Below, piece after piece: positions 6,959-14,711 of a stretch of DNA of 15,083 nt. The first letter of the stretch is position 1; each line of letters starts with the position of its first letter. Position numbers and translations under genes: made by a program. This DNA is from Sergeia podlipaevii (Eukaryota > Euglenozoa > Kinetoplastea > Trypanosomatida > Trypanosomatidae): NCBI GenBank assembly GCA_030849805.1, contig JASANZ010001782.1, forward strand, positions 1 to 15,083, in the 5' to 3' direction. Under the pieces are notes generated by a model. The model was not told the DNA's origin. It was given only the letters and a program-made list of their open reading frames with translations, and did no database searches.

Positions 6959-8920
6959 ATGGCACGAGGTCGAGGAAGCGGGCGAGGACGTGGCAGAGGC
7001 CGCGGTGGAAGGAACAGTGCTGTGACTGCGGTGCTGACCTTGGCAGCGGCATTGTCAGCCACTAGTACCATCCCCAGAGGTAGAGGCAGGGGAAGAGGAG
7101 GTCGAGGAAGAGGTAGGGGTGCGGCAACCGATGTTGCAGCACCTGCAAATTCCCAAGAAGCAGCTGGGGCCGCCGCTGCTTCTGCTACAAACGCTTATAT
7201 GCCACTAGAGAGCAACAGTATTGATGGTGGAGTGGTGGTAGTAGAGGTGCCAAGGCACCGAATGATCACCCGCGCGCTACTCAAGGGCACATCGCCTGCG
7301 CTGGCCGAGTACACTGTTTCTTTTCCTGTAGTGGCAACAAGTAGTTCACCAGGCCGGAGACGAAGCAGTGCGGGCACTTCTAGCAGTACCTACGCAGCCA
7401 CTGTGGTGGACGTCAAGTCCACTGAAAGGTTATCAATTTCATCCTCTACACTCACAGGCACGGCGGCGGTGGACCCATCCTCGCCAACTAGTGGCACTCG
7501 CGTTATCGTTGGAGGGGTTCTCCGCTGCATTTGCAACGCCTTTCTTGTCACCAGTCAAGAATACTTGCTAGAGTGCACCAAGTGTCGCAACTGGTGCCAC
7601 CCCGCCTGCGTAGGCTTAGATCACGCCGAGGTGCGCCTCCTTCAGCGGCAGCGTAGCTTTGTGTGTCCGTACTGCACAGGGTGTGCGGTGACAGGGGATG
7701 GTGGCGGTTGGTCTTCTTCTTCGAAGGCAGCTGCTCCGGGCTCTCCATTAGCGTCTCGAAACGGCACGGCGAGCTTTGCAGAGGTGGACACATTATCTTC
7801 GCCCATCTTTACCGCGGATAGGGCTCTCGGCGCTGCATCCCCCAACACGGCCTTTTTCAACCCTGGAAGGCAGCCTCCAGCACCTCGCCAGGCCCCATTG
7901 AAGCTGCAGGAGGTGCCAGACAGGCCCCCCATAGGATCGCTTTTACGCACCCTCACTGGGCTGCTTGTCACTGCTGAGCGGGTGGCGGAGGAGGTAGGAT
8001 ACGACGTCATTCATCTTTCCCAAACCAGCATCACCGAGAGCGAAGCAGAGGAATGTCTGGACTGCTGCACAGAAGCTGTGCTGGATGCCACCTTTTCGGC
8101 TAGCTACCCGGCCTACTGCCTCAAGGAGGTGCGTGCCCACCACCACCCTTACTTACAAGGCACGCTTCTCCGCTCCAGGGCCGACGGCAAGATACGGTCC
8201 ATGGTGCTGTCGAATGGGATGGATGTGTACGGCAATCTCAAGCCCACCATCACACAACTCAAGAGTGGCCTACGTCGGGGGTACATCGCGAGTGCGCAGT
8301 TTACCGATCACATGACACAGTGCACGTCTATCTCTGATGTGTCAGACTTTGTTCACATAACTCTTAGTGCTACGCATGCCACTCATCAGCGCAAAGGGCT
8401 CGCACGCCTGCTGATGGTAATGGATTTACTCAAGTGGGCACTACGTGGTCGCACACGTGCCTTCCTAAATATGGCAATTGAGAAAAACCTTGTGGACGGC
8501 GGGACGCGGATCGAGTACGCTTCCCCGCCAGCCTCAAGGCGGCTCTACGAGTCGTTTGGCTTTATGGATGTGTACGCGCGGTATGACCGAGAGTCTATGA
8601 AGGAGCGCTGGACAGCGAAGGAAGCGGATATGGGCCGTGTCATGGCGAACCTAAACTTTGTGCCGCACGTTATCGAGATCTCTAGTGACTTGGAAAGCAG
8701 GTATCTGAAGCAACAGAAGGCAAACATGAAGTCTGATAGGAGCACCGCCACTAGTACTAGTGCAACTAGCACTTCAAGTGAAGCGGGCACTTCGTCGGTC
8801 TCCACCTCCACGGGACACTCGCTACGCCTGCTGCGTCGGAGTCCTTCGCCTGCAAAGGATGCCTCTGCGCAGCCACCTCGTCAGCGCCGACGTGTGACGG
8901 CCTCGTCTCAGTCAACGTAA
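6959..8920 (+). CDS. PHD-finger and GNAT-type acetyltransferase protein with N-terminal RG repeats
   Basis: Predicted 653-residue, probably nuclear protein. The start is the first ATG after the predicted splice acceptor. Residues 2-18 and 40-54 are two blocks of RG/RGG repeats, as found in nucleic-acid-binding tails and arginine-methylation targets, separated by an Ala-rich stretch. Residues 190-239 form a C4HC3 PHD finger: C190-x-C192, C206-x2-C209, H214-x2-C217, C236-x2-C239. A Ser/Pro-rich linker follows. Residues about 325-570 contain a GNAT-like fold: HQRKGLARLLM (476-486) matches the acetyl-CoA-binding motif A (Q/R-x-x-G-x-G/A), and ASRRLYESFGF (525-535) matches the later motif B segment. 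The C-terminus is Ser/Thr-rich, then basic. PHD fingers typically read histone H3 tails and GNAT enzymes acetylate lysines, so a chromatin reader-writer is the natural inference. The PHD plus GNAT pairing is known in plant IDM1-like proteins. Substrate is not determined, and no named trypanosomatid orthologue was recognised. Confidence 0.85.
   Translation: MARGRGSGRGRGRGRGGRNSAVTAVLTLAAALSATSTIPRGRGRGRGGRGRGRGAATDVAAPANSQEAAGAAAASATNAYMPLESNSIDGGVVVVEVPRHRMITRALLKGTSPALAEYTVSFPVVATSSSPGRRRSSAGTSSSTYAATVVDVKSTERLSISSSTLTGTAAVDPSSPTSGTRVIVGGVLRCICNAFLVTSQEYLLECTKCRNWCHPACVGLDHAEVRLLQRQRSFVCPYCTGCAVTGDGGGWSSSSKAAAPGSPLASRNGTASFAEVDTLSSPIFTADRALGAASPNTAFFNPGRQPPAPRQAPLKLQEVPDRPPIGSLLRTLTGLLVTAERVAEEVGYDVIHLSQTSITESEAEECLDCCTEAVLDATFSASYPAYCLKEVRAHHHPYLQGTLLRSRADGKIRSMVLSNGMDVYGNLKPTITQLKSGLRRGYIASAQFTDHMTQCTSISDVSDFVHITLSATHATHQRKGLARLLMVMDLLKWALRGRTRAFLNMAIEKNLVDGGTRIEYASPPASRRLYESFGFMDVYARYDRESMKERWTAKEADMGRVMANLNFVPHVIEISSDLESRYLKQQKANMKSDRSTATSTSATSTSSEAGTSSVSTSTGHSLRLLRRSPSPAKDASAQPPRQRRRVTASSQST
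8749..8762. repeat. Perfect 14-base palindrome in the acetyltransferase gene
   Basis: CACTAGTACTAGTG equals its own reverse complement. It lies in the low-complexity Ser/Thr-rich coding region and may simply reflect repeated ACT/AGT codons. Confidence 0.6.
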
Positions 8921-9371
8921 CGGTGGGCATGTGGAAGATTGAGGAGAGAGGGAACGCGTTTCCCGTATGTGGTACTGATAAGTCAAAGAAATGAGAGATG
9001 ACAAAAGCTATAAAAGGGAAAAAAAAATATATCTTAGAGAAAAATTCTATTTTTTTCTGTCGTACTACTCTCTTGCATTGTCACAGACTATTGCATGGTC
9101 TACTATTGCACTTCTCTTGTCCGCACTCCCCCCCCCCCCGGCGTGTTTTCTTTCTTTTCTCGCTTTCGTTTCCATATTATATAAACATACGCTGTAGTGC
9201 ACACACACACGTACGCATACACGTACATAACGAAAGAAGGTGTCATATATCAAACACAGATTGCTGCTCCACTTCTCCCCCCCCCCTGGGATGTATAGTG
9301 AAGTGGCGAGGAAGAAGATCTGTAAAGGAAGCCAGTAACATACGCCATCTCTGTTTGTCTATGATTTATGA
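8921..9371 (+). other. Intergenic region before the J-like protein gene
   Basis: About 450 bases with a 12-base C-run (9128-9139), a CA-rich stretch (about 9199-9230) and a 10-base C-run (9277-9286). Frames across it are low-complexity and no gene is supported. Confidence 0.6.
9269..9298 (+). promoter_or_regulatory. Predicted trans-splice acceptor for the J-like protein gene
   Basis: A C-rich pyrimidine tract (9268-9287) is followed by AG at 9297-9298. The resulting leader of about 74 bases would contain two ATGs (9361 and 9368) ahead of the main start at 9372. A later unmarked AG cannot be excluded. Confidence 0.45.
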
Positions 9372-9457
9372 ATGCTTCGTGCATCGTTGCCATGGCTGAA
9401 GGCCAAAACGCTTCAGCAGATGTTTCGCAAGCTGAAGCTTGCTGGAGCTCACCCTGA
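9361..9457 (+). promoter_or_regulatory. Two short overlapping upstream reading frames at the start of the J-like gene
   Basis: ATG at 9361 opens a 12-residue frame ending at 9399. ATG at 9368 opens a 29-residue frame ending at 9457. Both overlap the main start at 9372, so three ATGs in three different frames fall within 14 bases. If included in the mRNA they would be expected to reduce initiation at the main ATG. Regulation is inferred, not shown. Confidence 0.4.
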
Positions 9458-11144
9458 TATTCTCTGGGGTATTGATGCTCAAAAGGCGCAACACAACGGT
9501 GAGGAGATGATTCGGTTAGAAACACTAATGCACAAGCGTGAGACCACGATGCATGGAGGGCGGCAACAGCAGCAACAACAACAACGTGACAACAACGCGG
9601 CAGAGAACTTTATCTTCTGGCTTCGTGCAAACTCCCCGGATGCCAGTGCTGGCGCTACCCTTAAAGCGGTGCAGTGCACTATCACCCCTTACTCACAGCC
9701 GAGTATTGTCAAACGGCAGCTGAGTGCGTTGTTCGAAGGAGCCGGCATTCTCGAGGACTTTGAACTCTCCACGAGCGAAGGAGCTGACATGAGCCTGGGG
9801 AGCGTGCTGCTGTACGCTGAAGAGCGACATACGGAGCACGTACTACAGGCCGGGTCACTTTACATTAGAGGCGATAAGGCAGTTGAGAATCTGCGAAGGT
9901 TTGGCGTGCTCCTAGTTGTGGAAGAAAATGGTACTTGTTACCTTGTCACTCTGCCCGAGATGCTGCCAGGTGCAGGCTCTAGTGCTGCCTCTTCTCTCCT
10001 CGTGTCTAGCACCAGCCGTGGCGGTAGCAGCGATTCTGCTGCCTACAGACCCGCCAAGAGCATTATTGGGCCCAACGGCGAGATAGACCCCGACGTGCAA
10101 AGCTTTATGAGTGAGCGCGGCATGCGGGCATTCGACTTGAGAATGGCAGGCAGCCACTCGTCGGTGGAGCGCTTTGTCACCGCGTTTGAGCGTTTGGAGA
10201 GAATGTACGAGTCACACCGCGGTCGCGCCCTTCGTAGCTCCGTGTGCCTCGTCCTCAGCCTTAAGTCGTCTGACAACTATGTTGCGCCAGATGGATGTAT
10301 TGTGCTTGCGGTGCAGCGCATGCCCGCATGGGAAGAGTTTCTTCTCAGTCTCCCTCAGGATGTGTGGACTGACTGCGTTAAGAAACATCTAGACTGGCGC
10401 ATCGGCAATGCCCCGAAACTGCGTGAGAGACAGCGGCAGCTGCATCGCGTTGCCAACATGTTTCACTTCTGCCGTGTCATGACGGAGGCACCAATTGGTG
10501 GAGAGCTCTTTTGGCAAGATGAATTTATCAACAAAGTCTTAAAGGACGAAGCAGCAGTGCGCCGGGCGATCAGCAAGTACCATCTCACATCCGATCTGCT
10601 GAAGCGTCGTGGAGAGATTGTAATATGTGATGGATTGTACAGTGCCCTACACGTAAAGGATGGGGAGGAGAAGAAGGAGATTGGGTTTCGCATTGGCGGC
10701 GATGGAAAGATATTTTTTAATCAGCGGATTATGTCAACTGGACAGATGCTGCGTGTGTTAAAGGACAACATTAAGCGTGTAGAGTCTTTTCAGAAACAAC
10801 ACGACAATGTGATCGCTTCCCTCGAGCATGTGAGTCGCAACGTGCCCGTTGACTTTAGCGTGGACACAGAGTGGAAGTACCGTGAAGAAGGCAATCTTGT
10901 AAACTGTCTCGAGCGCTTTGCTCGAATGATTAAGCAGAATGAAATGCAGCTCGGTGCCTTCATGCGTAGTAGCAGCAGCGGCGGTGGTGGTGGTGCGGCA
11001 AGGTTACCGGCAGGGATGCCAGTCAAAGCTCGCATGGTGTGGATCATATCGGATAAGTTTGACACAATGCCTAGCGGTGTGGTGTTTGTTCCTCACGACG
11101 TGGACTTCGAATCTATCAAGCGCAACCTTTTGGGACGCGGATGA
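9372..11144 (+). CDS. Probable mitochondrial protein with J-domain-like HPD segment (possible DUF4460/DUF4461, TCAIM-like)
   Basis: Predicted 590-residue protein of uncertain function. The N-terminus starts MLRASLPWLK, which is basic, hydroxylated and lacks acidic residues, as in mitochondrial targeting sequences. Residues about 13-57 resemble the core of a J domain: a basic helix (LQQMFRKLKLAG), the tripeptide HPD at 27-29, then a helix around EEMIRLETLMHKRE. This N-terminal J-like segment, a following beta-rich region (about 96-195) and a C-terminal region (about 415-590, with DGLYSALHVKDG and VFVPHDVDFESI) recall the DUF4460/DUF4461 layout of TCAIM-like mitochondrial proteins. That match was made by eye and is tentative. 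Residues 100-172 could also be read as a degenerate RRM-like fold. Low-complexity inserts are a Gln run (65-71), a Ser/Gly stretch (200-222) and a Ser/Gly run (533-541). No transmembrane segment is seen. Two upstream ATGs make start choice less certain; Met 17 is an alternative but would lose the presequence-like part. Confidence 0.75.
   Translation: MLRASLPWLKAKTLQQMFRKLKLAGAHPDILWGIDAQKAQHNGEEMIRLETLMHKRETTMHGGRQQQQQQQRDNNAAENFIFWLRANSPDASAGATLKAVQCTITPYSQPSIVKRQLSALFEGAGILEDFELSTSEGADMSLGSVLLYAEERHTEHVLQAGSLYIRGDKAVENLRRFGVLLVVEENGTCYLVTLPEMLPGAGSSAASSLLVSSTSRGGSSDSAAYRPAKSIIGPNGEIDPDVQSFMSERGMRAFDLRMAGSHSSVERFVTAFERLERMYESHRGRALRSSVCLVLSLKSSDNYVAPDGCIVLAVQRMPAWEEFLLSLPQDVWTDCVKKHLDWRIGNAPKLRERQRQLHRVANMFHFCRVMTEAPIGGELFWQDEFINKVLKDEAAVRRAISKYHLTSDLLKRRGEIVICDGLYSALHVKDGEEKKEIGFRIGGDGKIFFNQRIMSTGQMLRVLKDNIKRVESFQKQHDNVIASLEHVSRNVPVDFSVDTEWKYREEGNLVNCLERFARMIKQNEMQLGAFMRSSSSGGGGGAARLPAGMPVKARMVWIISDKFDTMPSGVVFVPHDVDFESIKRNLLGRG
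9563..9597 (+). repeat. CAA/CAG repeat encoding a glutamine run
   Basis: Mixed CAG and CAA codons give seven consecutive glutamines followed by Arg-Asp-Asn-Asn. The repeat lies between the J-like segment and the next folded region, so it probably serves as a linker. Confidence 0.75.
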
Positions 11145-11623
11145 GGAAGCTAATGTGATGGCAGACAAGACACCAGTCACGTTGTCTTACAAATGCATAC
11201 CCACACGCGCCTCTCTGTAACTAGTGGTCACACAGGAGGAAAAATAAGTAGGGAGCAGACGTCCTTTATCATATATATGGTCAAATCTTCACAGGGAAAC
11301 AAACAAACGAGGAAAAGAAGTGAGATGACAGGGGCATTGCCTGCTGCTTGTTTACTTTATTATCTCTTTTTTTTTTTGAAAGTATTGTTTTATTTCTAAT
11401 TGAACTGGGTTACTTTCTATTACTTCTTAATAATATTTTACCTTTCCTTGTATCTGTATGTATTGTCTCCTCTTTATCTGGAATGTGATTCCATTGTAAA
11501 ATGTTCACTTCTCAACCCCACCCCCTTTCTTTTTTTTTTTTTTGCGATTGCGCTTTTTTTCTTCTGTTTTATTGTGTTCTATCCTTGGTATTCATAGCCT
11601 TATATATTATTTTTCTATTCAAC
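11145..11623 (+). other. Intergenic region before the first amastin gene
   Basis: About 480 bases, strongly T-rich in the second half, with T-runs at 11369-11378 and 11530-11543. The part next to the amastin gene is the splice-acceptor tract. No gene is supported. Confidence 0.6.
11513..11597 (+). promoter_or_regulatory. Predicted trans-splice acceptor for amastin 1
   Basis: A long C/T-rich tract (11513-11590), including a 14-base T-run, ends with AG at 11596-11597. The first downstream ATG is the amastin start at 11624, giving a very short leader of about 26 bases. Confidence 0.6.
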
Positions 11624-12196
11624 ATGTACGCTGTAGAAAAATCACCCAAGTCTTGGAAAGCTCCACGTGTCACCCTATACACCGGCGCCATTGCGTTTGC
11701 TATTCTGCAGTTTTGTATCTTTGTGCTTAGTGTGATCGTCATTCCCATAACACAGTACACAGACGGAGAAAGCTGCATCACCTTTTGGGGCTTCAAGAGC
11801 ATATGTGACAGCGTAGAGTATGAAAAGGACTACATATTCTTTTCCGATTGCTTCGCCTTGCGCAACGTACTGAATGCTGCTGCGGCTCTTTCTATTATGG
11901 CGGTAGTGATTGCTACGATCATTTTTGCTCTCTCTATACAAATTTTGATACGCGATACTTGTTTAATGATAATTCCCCTTCTACTTGTCTGGACATCTTT
12001 TATTGTTTTAGTGGCCTGCGTTGTATGTGCAACTGTCGGATACGCTGTGCCGTTGTGCACTGACACACAACTACCCTTTCATCCTGTGATGAAACAGTTT
12101 CGCCATGCAGAAGGGTTCTGGATGCTGATGAGTACGTGTTGCTTGCAGCTTGCTAGCGCAGTACTCTTCTCTTCGCTTGTGTGTGTGTGCTACTAG
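11624..12196 (+). CDS. Amastin family surface glycoprotein (amastin 1)
   Basis: Predicted 190-residue four-pass membrane protein. Amastins are small trypanosomatid surface proteins, expanded in Leishmania and Trypanosoma cruzi, and their function is not settled. The family signature is visible as CITFWGFKSIC (51-61), with the conserved Cys, Trp-Gly and second Cys, in the first extracellular loop. Hydrophobic segments lie at about 17-42, 83-107, 112-138 and 164-188. The upstream in-frame extension contains only translated pyrimidine tract and was excluded; the ATG at 11624 is the first after the acceptor. A short basic cytosolic N-tail (KSPKSWKAPR) precedes the first membrane segment, unlike amastin 2. 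The coding sequence looks more AT-rich than amastin 2, and the Cys-rich C-terminus (LVCVCY) could be lipid-modified, which is inference. Confidence 0.9.
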   Translation: MYAVEKSPKSWKAPRVTLYTGAIAFAILQFCIFVLSVIVIPITQYTDGESCITFWGFKSICDSVEYEKDYIFFSDCFALRNVLNAAAALSIMAVVIATIIFALSIQILIRDTCLMIIPLLLVWTSFIVLVACVVCATVGYAVPLCTDTQLPFHPVMKQFRHAEGFWMLMSTCCLQLASAVLFSSLVCVCY

Positions 12197-13210
12197 CTCT
12201 CCCACGATACGTTGTTGCTTGGCAATTTATGAGAGCCGCGGTATGTATATTCTTTTCTTTTTTTCTCTTTTTTCTTAGTTGTTAATGATTGCCTTTACGG
12301 AGGGAAAGAAGGAGAGCATGATTTTTAGTGAAATACACCAGTTGGGGCGTGTACAAGGATAGGGCTTTCTAACTACTCTTGTTGTGCTTTTCTGCTATAC
12401 TGGCGCAAAGAAAAAAAAAAAAGATTTTCTTTTGTTTCGACAGGCACATCTTACATGTATCTGCGTTCAGCATATTCTGTTTACATTTAGTGTGCTATTT
12501 TAAAAAGTTTATGTGTGTTCCTGAACGCCAGCTTCTCGTGCATCATGTATGTATAGCTCTCTTCTATTTATTGCGCGTATGTGTAGGAGTTCCTGCAATA
12601 CACAAAGGCAGTGTAACTCACAGTGTTCTTGTATTAGCGGCTGGGCTGAGGTACTTCGGTCGAAGTATGCATATGCACTTTTTCCCTCTCTTCTCCTTTC
12701 CCTTTTAATTGTGTGAAACCACTATGAAGTTTTTGTAGAAGCACTGTGTTACCGCCAATGTTTGAGGTGCTGTTGAACCACTTTTTTTTTTTCGTTTCTA
12801 CGATTATTGCTATTATTTTTGCTATACTGAATATTTGCATTTATGGGCGGTGTTTGAGCTCTGAATGGGCTTTCTTAAAAAAAAAGGAAAAGTGTGTATG
12901 TTCATATGCTTTCTTTTTTTTTGTTGTTGTCGCTGTTGTTTATTGTTTATTGTTAAATCATCTCAATACTTTGCATATTTGCGTAAAAATGGGAAGCAGG
13001 GGGGATATCTCTTCTCTTTGCGTTACGCAATTGATTGATCAAAGAGGTAAACTCTTTTTTTTTTTTGGAAATTTAGTTTGCACCAGACATATAGAAAACT
13101 ATTTTTCTTTTTCTCTCTCACCCTCTCCTAGTATTTAGCTCTCTTCTTTTCTTCCTGCACTAGCTAGCAAAACTACTTTTACCAAAACCAAAGCGAAATC
13201 CGAATTCAAA
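12197..13210 (+). other. Intergenic region between the two amastin genes
   Basis: About 1 kb, AT-rich, with many A- and T-runs (for example 12411-12422, 12781-12791, 12912-12921 and 13057-13066). A frame open at 12746-13138 would encode Phe/Val/Ile-rich sequence and is probably translated UTR. Amastin 3' UTRs carry stage-control elements in Leishmania and T. cruzi, so this long 3' UTR is a candidate for regulation. No known element was recognised by eye. Confidence 0.55.
13102..13163 (+). promoter_or_regulatory. Predicted trans-splice acceptor for amastin 2
   Basis: Two pyrimidine tracts lie in tandem: 13102-13129 with AG at 13130-13131, and 13138-13158 with AG at 13162-13163. The first ATG after either is the amastin 2 start at 13211, so the leader is about 48 to 80 bases. 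Confidence 0.6.
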
Positions 13211-13744
13211 ATGGGCCTCATTCCTCCTTTTTTTGGTGCGATCATCTTCACAATCGTGCAGTTCATCGTGTTCCTCTTCGTCGTCATCGCCACACCCATC
13301 TCGCAGATGAACAGACATGCGGGTGGATGCTACACCATGTGGGGATACAAAGAGAAATGTGGCTCCACCACGTATAACGATCGAGGAAAGGCGGCTTTCG
13401 GTTGCACTCACCGTCGCAACAACATGAACAGTGCCGCTGCTTTTGCGATCATTTCCATTGTCACCACTCTGGTTGCCCTCATCTTTGGCATTATGATGCT
13501 TTTCAGCATTACCTGCGCTGTTGTTCTTCCCCTCATCTTCACATGGTTGTCCTTTGCTACCATTTTGATCTCCTGGGCCTGTGTTGCGGGCACAAGGATG
13601 AGCAAGATGTGCGGCACTTCGATCGTACCCAAGCAAAGTCTCAAATCAAGTACCTCGTACGGTGCTGGCTTCGGTCTGATGGTGACTGCCTGGTGTCTTG
13701 AGGTCCTTAATGCGGTGTTTCTGACCCTCATTGCCTGTCTTTAG
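13211..13744 (+). CDS. Amastin family surface glycoprotein (amastin 2)
   Basis: Predicted 177-residue four-pass membrane protein. The amastin signature is CYTMWGYKEKC (40-50), with the same Cys / Trp-Gly / Cys spacing as amastin 1. Hydrophobic segments lie at about 7-30, 74-98, 102-126 and 150-174. It shares with amastin 1 the pattern QF...F...V...TPI-x-Q at the end of the first membrane segment, but most other positions differ, so the two are old paralogues rather than a recent tandem duplication. It starts almost directly with membrane segment 1 and has no cytosolic N-tail. The start is the first ATG after the predicted acceptor, and no upstream in-frame ATG competes. Family assignment is strong; subfamily is not assigned. 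Confidence 0.92.
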   Translation: MGLIPPFFGAIIFTIVQFIVFLFVVIATPISQMNRHAGGCYTMWGYKEKCGSTTYNDRGKAAFGCTHRRNNMNSAAAFAIISIVTTLVALIFGIMMLFSITCAVVLPLIFTWLSFATILISWACVAGTRMSKMCGTSIVPKQSLKSSTSYGAGFGLMVTAWCLEVLNAVFLTLIACL

Positions 13745-14000
13745 AAAAAGAAGAAAAAAGATCTTTCCCAACTGAATAAATATATACATATGTTTATGTG
13801 TAGTAGGTAGGTGTGTAGGCGTGTGTGCGTGTACGCCTCTGATCTTTACCAGAGCGATACCTTCAGTGGGTAGTACGGGCACCACAGTGGCATTGTTGAC
13901 GCACAGTTACCTTTACAGCAGAAGCCTTTATTTTATTACTTTTATCATTTTATGTCGCTTGTTCGTATAGTGTGTGTAAAATGTTTTTGTTATCTTATTT

Positions 14001-14019
14001 CCCCCCCCCCCCCCCCCCC
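14001..14019 (+). repeat. 19-base poly(C) tract
   Basis: Longest of five C-runs of at least 10 bases, all on the sense strand and outside visible coding sequence (others at 4598-4610, 9128-9139, 9277-9286 and 14664-14677). Confidence 0.85.
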
Positions 14020-14078
14020 ACACCCCTTCATTTATATATCTTTTGACGCGATTGCATGAGAAGAACTTATGCGTTTTG

Positions 14079-14101
14079 TTATTATTATTATTATTATTAT
14101 T
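14079..14101 (+). repeat. TTA trinucleotide microsatellite
   Basis: About seven tandem TTA units, flanked by T-rich sequence in the amastin 2 downstream spacer. Confidence 0.85.
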
Positions 14102-14660
14102 TTCGTGAAATGAAATGAAAAAAGAATGAGGTATGTATTCTCATTCAGTAGACGTTCTCTTTATTTATTTATTTGTGTTTGCACATCTTCTGTTGAGGCC
14201 TGCAACAATATAACTATGTGCTATTGTTTTCTTTCTATTACAATTCTAGAGGTTGAGAGGTGAAGATGACGAGGCAGCTTATACACATAAAACAGAAACA
14301 TTTTACTATTGACTACTGTGACTACTATTTTTATTTTGTTATAACTTTTTTAAAAAGAAGATACACACATACACACATGCTCCGAACCTACGCCCATGTT
14401 TTCACAAAACTTAAACTTTGTGCTCTGTAGTTATTTTCGCAAAAGCTTTTGTGACCCCACCCCCCTTAACTCCACCCTCCACAGCGTAAAAAAAAAAATG
14501 CACGTTAGAGCAGAAGCTAACATTTGTGATGCCGTACGCACCGTTTTTTTTTTTTTTTTAGAGCCTTATTGTTTCTTCTTCACCGCCCAAAAAAAAAAAA
14601 TCAATAATTATTTGTATTTCGCATCCGGAAAAAACAGAAACGCCTTTTGGCATTTGTACT

Positions 14661-14711
14661 CCTCCCCCCCCCCCCCCTTCTTCTCTTCTCTTCTCCCTCT
14701 CCTCTGGTTAG
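14661..14711 (+). promoter_or_regulatory. Strong predicted trans-splice acceptor for a gene beyond the window
   Basis: An uninterrupted pyrimidine tract of about 45 bases (14661-14705), containing a 14-base C-run and CTT/CTC repeats, is followed by AG at 14710-14711. This is the most extended acceptor-like signal in the window, yet no long coding sequence follows inside it. Confidence 0.55.

Larger units (their letters stand above)
13745..14660 (+). other. 3' UTR of amastin 2 and intergenic spacer rich in simple repeats
   Basis: About 900 bases without a supported gene. It holds GT-rich sequence (13796-13834), a 19-base C-run (14001-14019), a TTA repeat (14079-14101), TTTA units (about 14161-14173), and long T- and A-runs (14544-14559 and 14589-14600). 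The frame open at 14396-14734 crosses these homopolymers and is not credible as a gene. Confidence 0.6.

Noticed and set aside
11501..11623. N-terminal extension of amastin 1
   Set aside because: The in-frame extension translates a T-rich splice tract into a false hydrophobic peptide, and the predicted acceptor at 11597 would remove it from the mRNA.
12746..13138. Open frame of about 130 residues between the amastins
   Set aside because: Encodes homopolymer-driven Phe/Val/Ile stretches from T-runs. Although it looks membrane-like, the composition matches the surrounding untranslated sequence.
14001..14110. Possible transposon or retroposon end at the poly(C)/TTA repeat region
   Set aside because: No target-site duplication, reverse transcriptase coding sequence or known retroposon signature was seen; it looks like ordinary microsatellite sequence.
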